From Lacipirellulaceae bacterium (GTDB lineage: Bacteria; Planctomycetota; Planctomycetia; Pirellulales; Lacipirellulaceae): a DNA stretch of 64,000 nt. The position numbers and the translations under genes were made by a program. A model generated the notes under the pieces. It made no database searches, was not told where the DNA came from, and saw nothing but the letters and a program-made list of their open reading frames with translations. The stretch covers positions 1,550,001-1,614,000 of the forward strand of contig JAVJRG010000012.1 of assembly GCA_040218535.1 (NCBI GenBank), written 5' to 3'. This document shows positions 50,195-59,639 of this stretch, piece by piece (positions within the stretch are counted from its first letter, which is position 1; every line of letters begins with the position of its first letter).

Positions 50195-50818
50195 TTAGTT
50201 GCCAATTCCACGGCAACGGTTTCCGGCAAAACTTAATAGTCCGATTGCGAACAGTGCCAAACTAGTCGGCTCGGGAAACGGCATGATGGGAGGGCTGAAG
50301 ATGATGTTGAAGGGGAAGCTCTCGGGGCCGTTTGCGCCAGCCACGCTGACGACTCCGCGGAAGGCTCCGACTCCGTCGGCGGTGAGGCGGGCGAAATGGA
50401 AGTTTTGCTGCGGGCCGTCGTCGGAGGTATCGAACCACGAAGCGTTGTCGTCCCCCAAGCTGCCTCCGGCGGTTGCCGTGACGCTGCCGGGCGTTGTGAT
50501 CCAAGAGTCGGCGCCGAGGGCTGGGAAAACCGCGACAAAGGTTGGATTGGGCGGAGCGGTGTTCGAGCCAAGGGGACTGTTGTAGAGCTGGCCGCTCCCA
50601 CTGAAAAGCTCGACGAACACGTTCCCGACCCGCAGAATGTCAGCATCCGAGGAGAGGAAGAAGTCGTAAACGTAGCTGTCAGGTAACGGCCCGTCGCCTT
50701 CAAGTTCTTCAGCCGTAATCTGTCGAGCATTGCCAAAGTGAAAGTTCACCTGGGCAGCCTTCACGTGAGTCGTGAGAACCAATACCAACGTAGCAACGAG
50801 CAGGGCGGGTTTTCGCAT
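50195..50818 (-). CDS. PEP-CTERM paralogue 6 (207 aa)
   Basis: The start ATG at 50818 (MRKPALLVATLVLVLTTHVKA signal) is chosen; longer upstream frames run through paralogue 5. The core has ARQITAEELEGDGPLPDSYV, FFLSSDADILRVGNVF, YNSPLGSNTAPPNPTFVAVF, GADSWITTPGS, TATAGGSLGDDNASWFDTSDDGPQ, and a PFPEPTSLALFAIG tail with weak basic end (NRCRGIGN). Function unknown; secretion and exosortase processing inferred. Confidence 0.82.
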   Translation of the reverse strand: MRKPALLVATLVLVLTTHVKAAQVNFHFGNARQITAEELEGDGPLPDSYVYDFFLSSDADILRVGNVFVELFSGSGQLYNSPLGSNTAPPNPTFVAVFPALGADSWITTPGSVTATAGGSLGDDNASWFDTSDDGPQQNFHFARLTADGVGAFRGVVSVAGANGPESFPFNIIFSPPIMPFPEPTSLALFAIGLLSFAGNRCRGIGN

Positions 50819-50850
50819 GATGAACGCTTCGAATCCTTTCGTGGAAGCTA

Positions 50851-51462
50851 TTAGCGGGGTGTTTCGTGGCGGCGACGGACACCCAGGGTTGCGAGCATCC
50901 CGAGACCGAGCAAGGCCATGCTGGTCGGCTCGGGGCAAAAAACAATGATCGAAAACGGAACGATCTCTGGACCGTTTGCTGCAGATACGCTGACAACTCC
51001 ACGAAAAACAAACGTTGGGCAAGGGCCTGCGACGGTGAGCCGTGCGAAATGAAAATTTTGCTGCGGTCCGTCATCGGTTACGTCGAACCACGAGACATTG
51101 GGCTCGCCCAAGTCACCACCGGCCGTTGCCGTGACAAGGCCTGGTGTGGTGATCCAGGAGTCAGCTGCTAAGGAAGGAAATACCGTAATGAAAGCTGGAT
51201 TTGGCGGTGCCGTATTCGAACCTATGGAGTTGTTGTAGAGCCCTGAACCTTCAATGAAGACATCACCAATTCGCAGGATGTCAGCATTAGTAGTCAGAAA
51301 GAAGTCGTGGACAAGATGGCCATCTGGTGGGCCGTTGGTATCAGCGACCTCTTCTGGAGTGACCTGCCGCGATTGAAGTGAGAAAGAAACCTCGGCAGCG
51401 TTTGCATGTGTGTTGAAAACACAGATAAACGTGGCAGCTAGTAGGGATTGTCTACTCATCAT
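50851..51462 (-). CDS. PEP-CTERM paralogue 5 (203 aa)
   Basis: Signal peptide (1-22), then SRQVTPEEVADTNGPPDGHLV, DFFLTTNADILRIGDVF, YNNSIGSNTAPPNPAF, AADSWITTPGL, TATAGGDLGEPNVSWFDVTDDGPQ, GPEIVPF, CPEPTSMALLGLGM with RRR end. Two extra Cys residues (GPCPTF and VFCPEP) could pair. It lies 25 bp behind paralogue 4. The initial MM offers two adjacent starts. Confidence 0.82.
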   Translation of the reverse strand: MMSRQSLLAATFICVFNTHANAAEVSFSLQSRQVTPEEVADTNGPPDGHLVHDFFLTTNADILRIGDVFIEGSGLYNNSIGSNTAPPNPAFITVFPSLAADSWITTPGLVTATAGGDLGEPNVSWFDVTDDGPQQNFHFARLTVAGPCPTFVFRGVVSVSAANGPEIVPFSIIVFCPEPTSMALLGLGMLATLGVRRRHETPR

Positions 51463-51487
51463 GATCCGTTGGTTCTATGAGAGAAAG

Positions 51488-52105
51488 CTATTGATGGGGC
51501 GTTTCGCGGCGACGACGGATGCCCAAAGCTCCGATCATGCCTAGGCTGAGCAAGGCTAGGCTGGTCGGTTCGGGAATGGAGAACTGATAGGCGAACGGAA
51601 ATGTCTCCGGGCCGGTGTCTCCGGCGACGCTGACGACGCCTCGGAACCAGCCACCTGCGTTAGTGGTGAGGCGTGCGAAGATGAACTGATTCACAGGTCC
51701 ATCATCGCTGACATCAAACCATGAGGTGTTGTCGTCTCCTAGATCGCCGCCGGTAAGCGCCGTGCCGCTGCCCGGGGTGGTGATCCAGGAGTCTGCCGTC
51801 ATGGTGCCGGGTCCAAAGCAGACAAGGCAGGGCTGCGGCGGAGAAGTGTTCGAGCCCAGGGGGTGGTTGTAAAGCGGACTTCCGGCTAAATCGAGGAACA
51901 CATCACCGATCCGCAGAATATCAGCATCGGAGGTCAGCGAGAAATCAAAAACGAAGTTGTCAGCACTAGGACCGTCGGTCTCTGATATCTCGAAGTCAGT
52001 AACCGGCCGGACACGTAACGGATGGAAAGTGACTTCAGCCGCATTGACTTTTGCTGTGCTGGCGAGCAAGGCGAAAGCAACCACGGGGAGTGAGCAAGCT
52101 TTCAT
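51488..52105 (-). CDS. PEP-CTERM paralogue 4 (205 aa)
   Basis: Signal peptide (1-22), then VRPVTDFEISETDGPSADNFV, DFSLTSDADILRIGDVF, YNHPLGSNTSPPQP, ADSWITTPGSGTALTGGDLGDDN (partly quoted), SWFDVSDDGP, GPETFPF, IPEPTSLALLSLGM and RRR. It differs by CLVCFGPGT, a CxxC inserted between the PPQP and ADSW blocks. It sits 27 bp behind paralogue 3. Confidence 0.82.
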   Translation of the reverse strand: MKACSLPVVAFALLASTAKVNAAEVTFHPLRVRPVTDFEISETDGPSADNFVFDFSLTSDADILRIGDVFLDLAGSPLYNHPLGSNTSPPQPCLVCFGPGTMTADSWITTPGSGTALTGGDLGDDNTSWFDVSDDGPVNQFIFARLTTNAGGWFRGVVSVAGDTGPETFPFAYQFSIPEPTSLALLSLGMIGALGIRRRRETPHQ

Positions 52106-52132
52106 GACAAAGTTCCTTTTGTCTGGAGGGAG

Positions 52133-52771
52133 CTACCGGGCGGGACTGGCGAAGTTCAGCGGTTGAACGTTGCGACGACGCACGCCAATCAGGCCGAAGC
52201 CGGCAATGGCGGCCATGACGAGGGTGGTCGGCTCGGGGCACGAGCCGCATAGAGTAAAACGAAACGGAAAAATCTCTGGACCGTTCACTCCAGCTACCGA
52301 GATGACGCCACTGAAGTTGTAATAGGAAAGCATGTCCAAAGTGAGACGGGCGAACTGAAACATCTGTTGGGGGCCGTCATCAGTCGTGTCGAACCACGAA
52401 GAATTGTCGGCGCTAAAACCACCCCCGGCAATCGCCGTGTCGACTCCAGGAGTTGTGATCCAAGAGTCGGCACCTAACGCAGGAAATACGGCAACGAAAG
52501 CAGGATTTGGCGGTGCGGAATCAGAGCCAACAGCGTTGTTATAGAGAGTCTCTGGACCACGCGATGGTCTCAGGGTGACGTTACCGACTCGCAAGATGTC
52601 GGCATCGGTAGTCACGAAAATGTCGTAGACAATGTCCGCGGATCGGGGAACGCCATCCGTCCGCTCCTCGCTTGATACCGGACGAAAACCTCCATGAAAT
52701 GAGACGGTGGCGCTCAGAGCCTGAGCATATGGTACGAAGACGAGACAGATTGCCAAAATGAGCTTGTTCAT
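52133..52771 (-). CDS. PEP-CTERM paralogue 3 (212 aa), first of a six-gene run
   Basis: The ATG at 52771 (MNKLILAICLVFVPYAQALS signal) is taken. The core has FRPVSSEERTDGVPRSADIV, YDIFVTTDADILRVGNV, YNNAVGSDSAPPNPAFVAVF, GADSWITTPGVDTAIAGG, SWFDTTDDGPQQMFQFARLT, GPEIFPF and CPEPTTLVMAAIA. LCGSCPEP gives a CxxC before the anchor. It is preceded by a strong terminator at 52843-52876, so a promoter should lie in the roughly 70 bp between them. Confidence 0.82.
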   Translation of the reverse strand: MNKLILAICLVFVPYAQALSATVSFHGGFRPVSSEERTDGVPRSADIVYDIFVTTDADILRVGNVTLRPSRGPETLYNNAVGSDSAPPNPAFVAVFPALGADSWITTPGVDTAIAGGGFSADNSSWFDTTDDGPQQMFQFARLTLDMLSYYNFSGVISVAGVNGPEIFPFRFTLCGSCPEPTTLVMAAIAGFGLIGVRRRNVQPLNFASPAR

Positions 52772-52842
52772 TACGGTTTCCTGCTTTGAGCTGAGCATTT
52801 CTGAGTTCGTAGAATGTCAACGCCATCAGTGCGCTGCGTATG

Positions 52843-52876
52843 AAAAAAGCCCCTCGGTCGCCAGGGACCGAGGGGC
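52843..52876 (-). terminator. Rho-independent terminator behind PEP-CTERM paralogue 2
   Basis: An 11-bp perfect stem (GCCCCTCGGTC, 52849-52859, with 52866-52876), six-base loop. On the minus strand it is followed by six T (52843-52848). It shares the outer sequence ATGAAAAAAGCCC with the terminator at 54925-54957. Confidence 0.88.
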
Positions 52877-52950
52877 TTTCGAGTTACCCATGCTTGCAAC
52901 TCATGGTGAGTGTGAGCATGTCGTTATTTCCTCTTCGATGCTTATTTGGT

Positions 52951-53556
52951 TTAGCCGTTGCGACGACGAGCACCGACTAGGCCGACCATACCAAGGCCAA
53001 GCAGTACGAAGCTGGTTGGCTCGGGGATACCAAATGAAAGTTCGAAGGGGAAGGTTTCAGGACCGGCCGAACCCGAGACGCTAACAACACCGCGGAGTAC
53101 GTAGGGACCTGAACCTGGAGTCGTGATACGAGCGAACTGGAAGTTATTCTGTGGACCATCGTTAGTGGTATCGAACCATGAAGCGTTATCGTCGCCTAGT
53201 CCACCACCTGCCGTTGCAGTACCGCCGCCTGGAGTGGTAATCCAAGAATCAGCAGCAAGGCTAGGGAAAACTGGGATAAACAGTGGGTTAGGAGGCATGG
53301 TGTCAGAACCAGCCGCGTTGTTGTAGAGGCTGACACCACCTTCGATGAACACATCACCAACACGCAGGACATCAGCATCCGATGTCAAGAAGAAGTCATA
53401 GACTTTGTTGTCAGCCGAAGGGCCATTCGCATCGTTGACTTCCTCAGTCGTCACATCGCGACCAAGTGCATTGTGAGAGAAAGTCACATTAGCAGCCTCA
53501 GCATTAGCGGCCACGAACAAAGCAAATACAGCAGTCAAAGCAAATAGTTTACGCAT
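52951..53556 (-). CDS. PEP-CTERM paralogue 2 (201 aa), own transcription unit
   Basis: The cleanest family member. Signal peptide (1-21), then GRDVTTEEVNDANGPSADNKV, YDFFLTSDADVLRVGDVF, YNNAAGSDTMPPNPLFIPVF, AADSWITTPGG, TATAGGGLGDDNASWFDTTNDGPQ, NNFQFARITT, GPETFPF, and IPEPTSFVLLGLGM with ARRRNG. GGGAG lies eight bases before the ATG. A 1.4-kb leader region without genes lies upstream and a terminator downstream, so it is probably transcribed alone and perhaps strongly. Confidence 0.85.
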   Translation of the reverse strand: MRKLFALTAVFALFVAANAEAANVTFSHNALGRDVTTEEVNDANGPSADNKVYDFFLTSDADVLRVGDVFIEGGVSLYNNAAGSDTMPPNPLFIPVFPSLAADSWITTPGGGTATAGGGLGDDNASWFDTTNDGPQNNFQFARITTPGSGPYVLRGVVSVSGSAGPETFPFELSFGIPEPTSFVLLGLGMVGLVGARRRNG

Positions 53557-54690
53557 GGATAAAACTCCCTAGTAAATGTGTGAGACCATTACTTGGTGGT
53601 CTCGTGGATTGAAAAACTCTTTAAGTTGCAAGCAGACAAGCGGGTGACAACTGGAGTCGGCTTGTCTTGGGTGAGGAACGCTTTGGAGCACCCCTGTGTA
53701 GTGCTTGATCAACGCTTGATCAGGTTCGTTCCTAGTTGGATAAGCACAGGGCCTACGTTCACGAGCAAAACTCCGCAAATGTTAGGTTTTGGGTGTCAGC
53801 TTTGGTGGAACGTCTCCAGCAAATCGACGTCACTATCGAGAGGAGCGAGTGTGACTGGAGGGAAGAGGACTGCTTGCAACAGGGCGTGATAAGCACGCAA
53901 CGAGAACAAGGAGTTTTAGATCTTCAAGAATGACTAACCGAGAGGGGCGAGTCGTGCTCCTAGGTGAGGAGCGATAGAAGATGCTAATTGTCTGCCAACC
54001 AGGACGACACCCATGAGCAAGTCTGCTCTTGAGAGTGAGGACCGAATTGTTGGAAACGCATTAGACAACCAGCTATTGGACTGAAAGTGTACTCTGGCAG
54101 ATAAATCCCCCTGCCGTTTCCCCCATTCTAACAAGGAACCAAAGCCCCGCAAGGAAAAAAACAAAGTTTTTCCATCTTTGTCGAAAGTAACGGTAGGTAC
54201 GGGGTTTAGGGCAAACAGGATGAGGCTGGCAAGAGATCTTTTGTCGAAGCCAATTACATTGCGTGCTTTGCCGCGTCTGGAACCCCGGAAGGTGTTTTAG
54301 TGTGATAAGCACTCCCGGATCGCAGAATTACGGTGGGAGATTCCTCTTGCCCCGCTTCATTTGACAGCGTCGGTTGAAGTGCTTGGGTGTCTGCATCTTC
54401 CTTGGCTAGATGTATTCGAGGGGACCGGGGGCTAGCTCGTGATGTCGTAGGTAAGATCCGTTAAGGGTTACCGATCATCAGTTGCTCGACTGAGAACAGG
54501 TTTTCAGATCAGAGGCGGTTGCAATAATCGTAACCCGAAGTGTCGAGCCACTAGCTCACGAGGAGGAATCAAGTGCTGGTATTCTCAATCAAGCAGTATT
54601 GGACCCGACACTTATTGCGGGTTAGGAGGTCAGTTTCCCTGGGGTAAGCCCAGTTAACGGGGTGTTTGCTCAGAAGGTAATCTCAAGTAC

Positions 54691-54706
54691 CCGGCATAAA
54701 TGCCGG
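54691..54706. repeat. Second REP-like palindrome copy
   Basis: CCGGCAT (54691-54697), AA, ATGCCGG (54700-54706), the same core and central AA as the copy at 262-281. Confidence 0.6.
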
Positions 54707-54732
54707 ACCTGCTAATTCACGGACCGAACGTT

Positions 54733-54810
54733 AGTAGCAGTTGGAGAACTCCCTCACGCTTGGGAATAGCAAACTGATGTCCGAAGCTGCTACTGGGGTT
54801 AATTGAACCC
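54733..54810. other. Possible structured RNA segment
   Basis: AGTAGCAG (54733-54740) pairs with CTGCTACT (54787-54794) around a 46-base interior that contains a TCCC/GGGA hairpin. Directly after it GGGTT-AATTG-AACCC (54796-54810) forms another hairpin. Several stems in a row without coding potential suggest RNA structure, but the stems are short and chance is not excluded. Confidence 0.3.
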
Positions 54811-54924
54811 TAATCGTGGACGAAGCGGTAAGTCTATAGAGAAGAAGCAGCACTACGGCTGAAGGACAGCGACCAGCAGATGAATCACTTGGAACGGCAC
54901 TGATCTAATCCAGTAGCGCGCATG

Positions 54925-54957
54925 AAAAAAGCCCTTCACGCACAGGGCGAGAAGGGC
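54925..54957 (-). terminator. Terminator behind PEP-CTERM paralogue 1
   Basis: GCCCTTC (54931-54937) pairs with GAAGGGC (54951-54957). On the minus strand a run of six T follows (54925-54930). It lies 26 bp after the stop of paralogue 1. Confidence 0.8.
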
Positions 54958-54983
54958 CTTTCGATCATTCAACGTATCAAGTT

Positions 54984-55580
54984 CTAGCTGCGGCGGCGGA
55001 CGCTACCGAGGCCAACTAGACCCAAACCAACCAGCATCATTGAAGTTGGTTCAGGAATACCCAGTGGGAAGCTGAATGGGAATACCTCAGGACCAGCACT
55101 ACCAGCCACGCTGATAACACCGGAGAAGGTACCACCTTCACCTGGGGCTGTTGTAAGGCGAGCGAACAGGAAGTTGTTCTGTGGCCCGTCATTGGACGAG
55201 TCGAAGAACGAGGCACCTTGGTCACTCAAGCCACCACCAGCGGTTGCGGTGTCACCTGGAGTGGTGATGAATGAATCAGCACCGAGGCTAGGAAATACTG
55301 GGAGGAAAAGTGGATTCGGAGGCATCGTGTCCGAACCGGCAGGATTGTTGTAGAGAGCAACGTCGATGTTTAGATCACCGACACGGAGGATGTCGCCATC
55401 AGTTGTTACGAAAAACTCATGGACGATGCTATCGGCTTGCAATCCGCCACTTCCTGGATCATCGACTTCAGATTGCGATGCGGGACGAGAAGCGGGTGTA
55501 ATCGATACGGTGGCAGCTTCGGCTAGCTGAGCGAAGCATAGAGCAGCGATAGCTGCACAGGCTGAGAGACTGAATTTCAT
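54984..55580 (-). CDS. PEP-CTERM paralogue 1 (198 aa), upstream-most
   Basis: ATG at 55580 (MKFSLSACAAIAALCFAQLA signal) is preferred over an upstream in-frame codon that would bury the signal. The core has SRPASQSEVDDPGSGGLQADSIV, HEFFVTTDGDILRVGDLN, YNNPAGSDTMPPNPLFLPVF, GADSFITTPG, TATAGGGLSDQGASFFDSSNDGPQ, GPEVFPF, IPEPTSMMLVGLGLVGLG and RRRS. It has its own terminator and is flanked upstream by another hairpin, so it is an independent unit. Confidence 0.84.
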   Translation of the reverse strand: MKFSLSACAAIAALCFAQLAEAATVSITPASRPASQSEVDDPGSGGLQADSIVHEFFVTTDGDILRVGDLNIDVALYNNPAGSDTMPPNPLFLPVFPSLGADSFITTPGDTATAGGGLSDQGASFFDSSNDGPQNNFLFARLTTAPGEGGTFSGVISVAGSAGPEVFPFSFPLGIPEPTSMMLVGLGLVGLGSVRRRS

Positions 55581-55653
55581 TAATCTGGCCTCGACTAAGG
55601 GAGTTGTGTTTTTAGTATGAAACAAATTTGCCGCTGAGTGTTACCAGGCTTGC

Positions 55654-55685
55654 ACTGGCTGAGAGCTGTTGAACTCTCAGCCAGT
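55654..55685. terminator. Perfect 12-bp hairpin behind the dockerin-like PEP-CTERM gene
   Basis: ACTGGCTGAGAG (55654-55665) and CTCTCAGCCAGT (55674-55685) are exact complements with an eight-base loop. It lies 17 bp after the stop of the gene at 55703-56545. No T tract follows, so an RNA-end stabiliser or weak terminator is possible. Confidence 0.65.
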
Positions 55686-55702
55686 AGCCATGGTAACAAC
55701 AA

Positions 55703-56545
55703 TTAGCTGCGACGACGCAGACCAGCAAGGCCTGCCATGCCGAGAGCGAACAGGCTCAAGCAAGCTGGTTCAGGAACAGCAGCAATGGCTGGACCAGGAG
55801 CTTGCGAGGTGTTGAACGCGAAGAGAACATTGTCGAGATCGTCACCGTTGACAGTGTCGTCATTGGTGGAGTCGCCAAGGTCCCAGGCGTTAGCAGCTGC
55901 AACAGCTTGGTTGAAGCTAAAGAGAACGGTGTCAAGATCGTCACCATCGACGTCGAAGTCGCGGTCGTGGTCGCCGAGGGCTAGACCATCGGTGCCGACG
56001 CTGTCACCACGAGTGCTTGTGGCTGCGATAGCAGCAGCAACAGCTGCATTCGAGCCATCAAATTCATTGGCACCTTCGACAGTTAGGCTTGGGCGTGTGC
56101 CACCGAACTCGCCAGAGGCGATCAGTGCTGAGTTGTCCCAGATCGAATTGGCCAAGTCGTCAGCACCTTGATCGGCAGGACCGCCAACAGTACCAACGCC
56201 AGTGATGAGAGTGCCATCAAGGTCGTCACCAGCAACAACTTCAGCACCGGCACCTTCGGGGCGGAAGCGGAAAACGCTGTCGACGTTATCGAAAGCAGCG
56301 CCAGCTGAGCTGATTGATCCAGTGTCAACAGCGGTGACGCCGGTTGCGTCATCGATTTGAGCGTCGATACCAGCGACACCACCAGCAACGGTCGACTTGA
56401 CCAGAAGCTCCCAAGTACCACCCTCAGCTGGGTTGGCGGGGTCTGTGTACCGCAGGTTGAGCTGAGCACTGACGTCAGCGATAGCTGGGGCAGTCATTGC
56501 AACCACGGCGGCTGCACACAGTGACAAAACTAGTCCACGTTTCAT
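55703..56545 (-). CDS. PEP-CTERM protein with dockerin-like Asp repeats, 280 aa
   Basis: Not related to the adjacent eight-copy family. Signal peptide MKRGLVLSLCAAAVVAMTAPAIA; the ATG at 56545 has GGAG eight bases upstream, better placed than for the ATG two codons earlier. The middle is Ala/Asp/Gly-rich. Two Asp-rich calcium-like loops follow (LGDHDRDFDVDGDDLDTVLF and LGDSTNDDTVNGDDLDNVLF), as in type I dockerin-like planctomycete proteins. The tail is VPEPACLSLFALGMAG with LRRRS. A surface or matrix role is likely; the exact one is unknown. Confidence 0.8.
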   Translation of the reverse strand: MKRGLVLSLCAAAVVAMTAPAIADVSAQLNLRYTDPANPAEGGTWELLVKSTVAGGVAGIDAQIDDATGVTAVDTGSISSAGAAFDNVDSVFRFRPEGAGAEVVAGDDLDGTLITGVGTVGGPADQGADDLANSIWDNSALIASGEFGGTRPSLTVEGANEFDGSNAAVAAAIAATSTRGDSVGTDGLALGDHDRDFDVDGDDLDTVLFSFNQAVAAANAWDLGDSTNDDTVNGDDLDNVLFAFNTSQAPGPAIAAVPEPACLSLFALGMAGLAGLRRRS

Positions 56546-56551
56546 GATCAT

Positions 56552-57415
56552 TTCTCCGATTCCCCGTCTCAGTAGGTTAGATAAAACCGTAGTGAAAAAA
56601 GTCTGCGCTTGATTGGGGGCAATTTAGGTTAAGTGAATTCCTAATTGGTTTAAGTGCTTTGTAGCGACTGGTGTATCTCGTGCAGCGAAAGCAGATTTAG
56701 TGACGAGGGCGAACCCTAGTGCTGAATCTGTTTTGAACTCCGGTGGAGCTCTGAAGCATGCTGCCCACAGTCAAGCACTCCGTCCGTATATTAGATGGAC
56801 CCGAGTGGCGAGACTTTTCTCAGTAGCTGCTCCGGTGTTCCCTAAAAGACAAGGATATCACTGATCAAAATACGTCAGACAACTTGTGTCACTGAAAAAG
56901 CTGACGAATCAGTCTTGCCAATAACACGGCGATGGCGCACTTCCCGCCACCGCTCTCATCACTTTAACAAGCATTGTCGCCCTTGCAACTGTTTTGTGAC
57001 CTGGCACGCGAAAAATTTCACGAGCCCCACTGCGGGCAACCGTTTGTCACAGTTTTTAACGGTTAGGGTGATTGCACTTACGGCGAGAGGAGAGGCGGCT
57101 GGGGAATGCCAAAAAAGCGAAAAAAAGTGGGGTTGCAAGGCCCAAATCAAGGCAGATTTCGACCGGATAATCCGTAATTGTGGACCACTGGCCAATAAGG
57201 GCTAGAGGAGCCATGAAAACCCCGGAAAAAGGCGAACCTGCAAGCCAATCGGTGTTCTGGACTTCGCTCCGTCATCGGACGTAACTTCAACGCTAGAGGA
57301 AGCTTGCAACACGGATAGTGTAATCGTCCGAAGAGCTCTATACTCTGCTTCTTGCGGGCGGTTTCTCGTACGAATCGCCCCGTAGTTTCGTCGAATTGAC
57401 CCCTCAGGATGCGAA
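56552..57415. other. Gene-poor region upstream of thrS
   Basis: 864 bp without a convincing gene. A 23-codon open frame with GAGGAG before its ATG (57213-57284, MKTPEKGEPASQ...) could be a leader peptide but has no Thr run. No T-box or other riboswitch is recognised. The promoters of thrS (plus) and of the dockerin-like gene (minus) must lie here. Confidence 0.4.
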
Positions 57416-59461
57416 ATGCCCAGTCGTGTTGGAACGATTTCAGTAAAACTGCCAGACGGAAGCCAACGGGAGTTAGAAGCAGGCAGCAGTGCTTATGATC
57501 TAGCAGCGGATATCGGCCCCGGTCTCGCGAAGAGCGCCATCGCTGCGGTTGTCGACGGGGAGCTCGTCGATTTACGTACTCCACTGGACGCCCAGGGTCA
57601 GGGACAGGAAGGCGTCGAGCTCCGTCTGCTGACGAAGCGCGACCCTGAAGCCCTCGCCATCATGCGACACAGCTGCGCCCATGTCATGGCCCAGGCGGTG
57701 ATGCGTTTATTTGAGGGCGTCAGCCTGGCATTCGGGCCAGTCACAGGGAATGGCTTCTACTACGACTTTCATCTTGGACACCCGCTTAGCGAAGAAGACT
57801 TTGCCAAAATCGAAGCCGAGATGAAGAAGATCATCAAGGAAGACGAACCGTTCGAGCGGCTAGTTCTCTCCCGCAAGGAAGCGATCGCTACCTGCAAGGA
57901 GATGAATCAGCACTTCAAGGTCGAGCATATCGAGACAGGGCTGGCAGACGAGGAAACACTGTCGTTTTACCGCCAAGGTGAGTTCCTCGATTTGTGTCGC
58001 GGGAAGCACATCCCGAGTACCGGTCACATTGGGAAGGCCTTCAAGCTACAGAGCGTTGCGGGGGCCTATTGGAAGGGGGACAACTCACGCGAGCAGTTGC
58101 AGCGGGTCTACGCGACGGCCTTCTTCGACAAGAAGGAACTGAAGGCCTACCTCGAGCAGCTCGAGGAAGCGAAGAAGCGTGATCATCGGGTGCTGGGCAA
58201 ACAGTTGGAGCTGTTCACGATCAGTCAGACCGTGGGTTCCGGCCTCATTCTGTGGCTGCCAAAGGGGGCGGCAATTCGACAGACGTTGGAGGATTATCTG
58301 AAGGATGAACTGCGCCGGCGAGATTACGAGGCTGTCTATACGCCGAATATCGGGAAGGTCGAGCTGTACCAGATCTCCGGGCATTATCCGTACTACAAGG
58401 AGTCGCAATTCGCTCCGATCGAGATGACTCAGAAGGGCGAGGAGGGTGAAAAGTACCTCCTCAAGCCGATGAATTGCCCGCACCACATCATGATTTATAA
58501 GAGCAAGCCGCGGAGCTATCGCGACTTACCTGTGCGGCTGGCTGAGTTCGGCACCGTATATCGCTACGAGCAGTCGGGCGAACTCTCCGGCATGACTAGG
58601 GTGCGTGGCTTCACGCAGGACGACGCGCATATTTTCTGTACCGAAGATCAGGTGGCTGATGAATTTCGAGGTTGCTTGGAAATGACCCAAGAAGTCTTGC
58701 GCTCCCTGGGGATGACCAACTATCGCGTGAGACTCGGTTTTCGTGACCCCGACAGCAAGAAGTATGTCGGCGGCGAAGCGGTTTGGGACCGGGCGGAGGC
58801 GGCACTCCAGGAAGTCTGCGAATCGATGGACCTCCCTGACATGTCGATTGAACCCGGTGAGGCGGCTTTCTACGGACCAAAGGCTGACTTCGTGGTGACC
58901 GACTGTATCGGTCGCGAGTGGCAGCTCGGCACCGTTCAGCTTGACTACAACTTGCCGAGTCAGGACCGCTTTGGTCTCGAGTACACAGGGGCCGACAACC
59001 AGCCACATCAGCCGGTGATGATTCATCGCGCACCGTTGGGATCAATGGAGCGATTCATCGGCGTCTTGATCGAACATTTCGCAGGTGCGTTCCCGCTGTG
59101 GCTTGCTCCTGAGCAACTTCGCGTTCTCACGGTTAGCGAAAAGAGCGAGGAGTATGGCAAGCAAGTTGAGCAACAGATGAAAGAGGCCGGCTTCCGCGTC
59201 ACGGGAGACTACCGTGGCCAGAAGCTGGGGGCGAAGATCCGCGAAGGCCAGATCGACCTGATTCCCTATATGCTAGTCGTCGGCGAGAAGGATGCTGAAA
59301 ACGGAACCGTCACGGTGCGAGATCGCATCGACGGCGACCTGGGAGCGATGCCGATCGCCGAGGCCGTTGCGAAACTTCAGGCGGAAGTGGCCGATCGGAC
59401 GGTTCGCCAAGTGGCCGAGGCGGCTCCAGCGGTCCCCACGGATGCGGGGGATGGGTATTGA
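57416..59461 (+). CDS. thrS: Threonine-tRNA ligase
   Basis: 681 residues, full length. A TGS domain (1-65) precedes the editing domain with [10 protein letters not shown], an H-x-x-x-H pattern. The class II core has [11 protein letters not shown] (zinc Cys), motif 2 [26 protein letters not shown] (partly quoted) and motif 3 [17 protein letters not shown]. The anticodon-binding domain follows, with a 25-residue Ala/Val-rich extension at the end. It charges tRNA-Thr. infC follows, as in many bacteria, 175 bp downstream. Confidence 0.98.
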   Translation: MPSRVGTISVKLPDGSQRELEAGSSAYDLAADIGPGLAKSAIAAVVDGELVDLRTPLDAQGQGQEGVELRLLTKRDPEALAIMRHSCAHVMAQAVMRLFEGVSLAFGPVTGNGFYYDFHLGHPLSEEDFAKIEAEMKKIIKEDEPFERLVLSRKEAIATCKEMNQHFKVEHIETGLADEETLSFYRQGEFLDLCRGKHIPSTGHIGKAFKLQSVAGAYWKGDNSREQLQRVYATAFFDKKELKAYLEQLEEAKKRDHRVLGKQLELFTISQTVGSGLILWLPKGAAIRQTLEDYLKDELRRRDYEAVYTPNIGKVELYQISGHYPYYKESQFAPIEMTQKGEEGEKYLLKPMNCPHHIMIYKSKPRSYRDLPVRLAEFGTVYRYEQSGELSGMTRVRGFTQDDAHIFCTEDQVADEFRGCLEMTQEVLRSLGMTNYRVRLGFRDPDSKKYVGGEAVWDRAEAALQEVCESMDLPDMSIEPGEAAFYGPKADFVVTDCIGREWQLGTVQLDYNLPSQDRFGLEYTGADNQPHQPVMIHRAPLGSMERFIGVLIEHFAGAFPLWLAPEQLRVLTVSEKSEEYGKQVEQQMKEAGFRVTGDYRGQKLGAKIREGQIDLIPYMLVVGEKDAENGTVTVRDRIDGDLGAMPIAEAVAKLQAEVADRTVRQVAEAAPAVPTDAGDGY

Positions 59462-59622
59462 GTCTCTTCGCTCAGGCTCCTGCAGTGGTACAAGACGCTC
59501 GGGGCTGAGGCGTTCAAATGATAGCTTGACCTAACCCCCATTCATAACCAATACTTGTGGGTCCGCCGCTGCAGTTTAGGCGGCCCGGAGAACTTTTCCA
59601 TTCCGGAACATTGTCACCCTTT

Positions 59623-59639
59623 GGAGGATTTGAGAAATC
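59623..59639 (+). promoter_or_regulatory. Shine-Dalgarno and AUC start of infC
   Basis: GGAGG (59623-59627) lies nine bases before the codon ATC (59637-59639). A stop (TGA, 59631-59633) precedes the start in frame. No ATG or GTG exists between them that would give a normal IF3 N-terminus. IF3 genes are known to use rare AUU/AUC starts so that IF3 limits its own synthesis. Confidence 0.8.

Larger units (their letters stand above)
53557..54924. other. 1.4-kb stretch without genes inside the PEP-CTERM array
   Basis: No open frame here has a ribosome site plus recognisable sequence. The left part should hold the promoter and leader of paralogue 2. The right part contains a REP-like palindrome and several small hairpins (54691-54810). 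It may be an untranslated leader, a non-coding RNA or remains of deleted paralogues. Confidence 0.5.

Noticed and set aside
48911-55580. PEP-CTERM array as pseudogenes
   Set aside because: All eight frames are intact, with signal peptide and anchor preserved, so recent decay is unlikely.
57213-57284. 23-codon frame before thrS as a possible attenuator leader
   Set aside because: It has a good ribosome site but no run of Thr codons and no terminator/antiterminator pair was seen.
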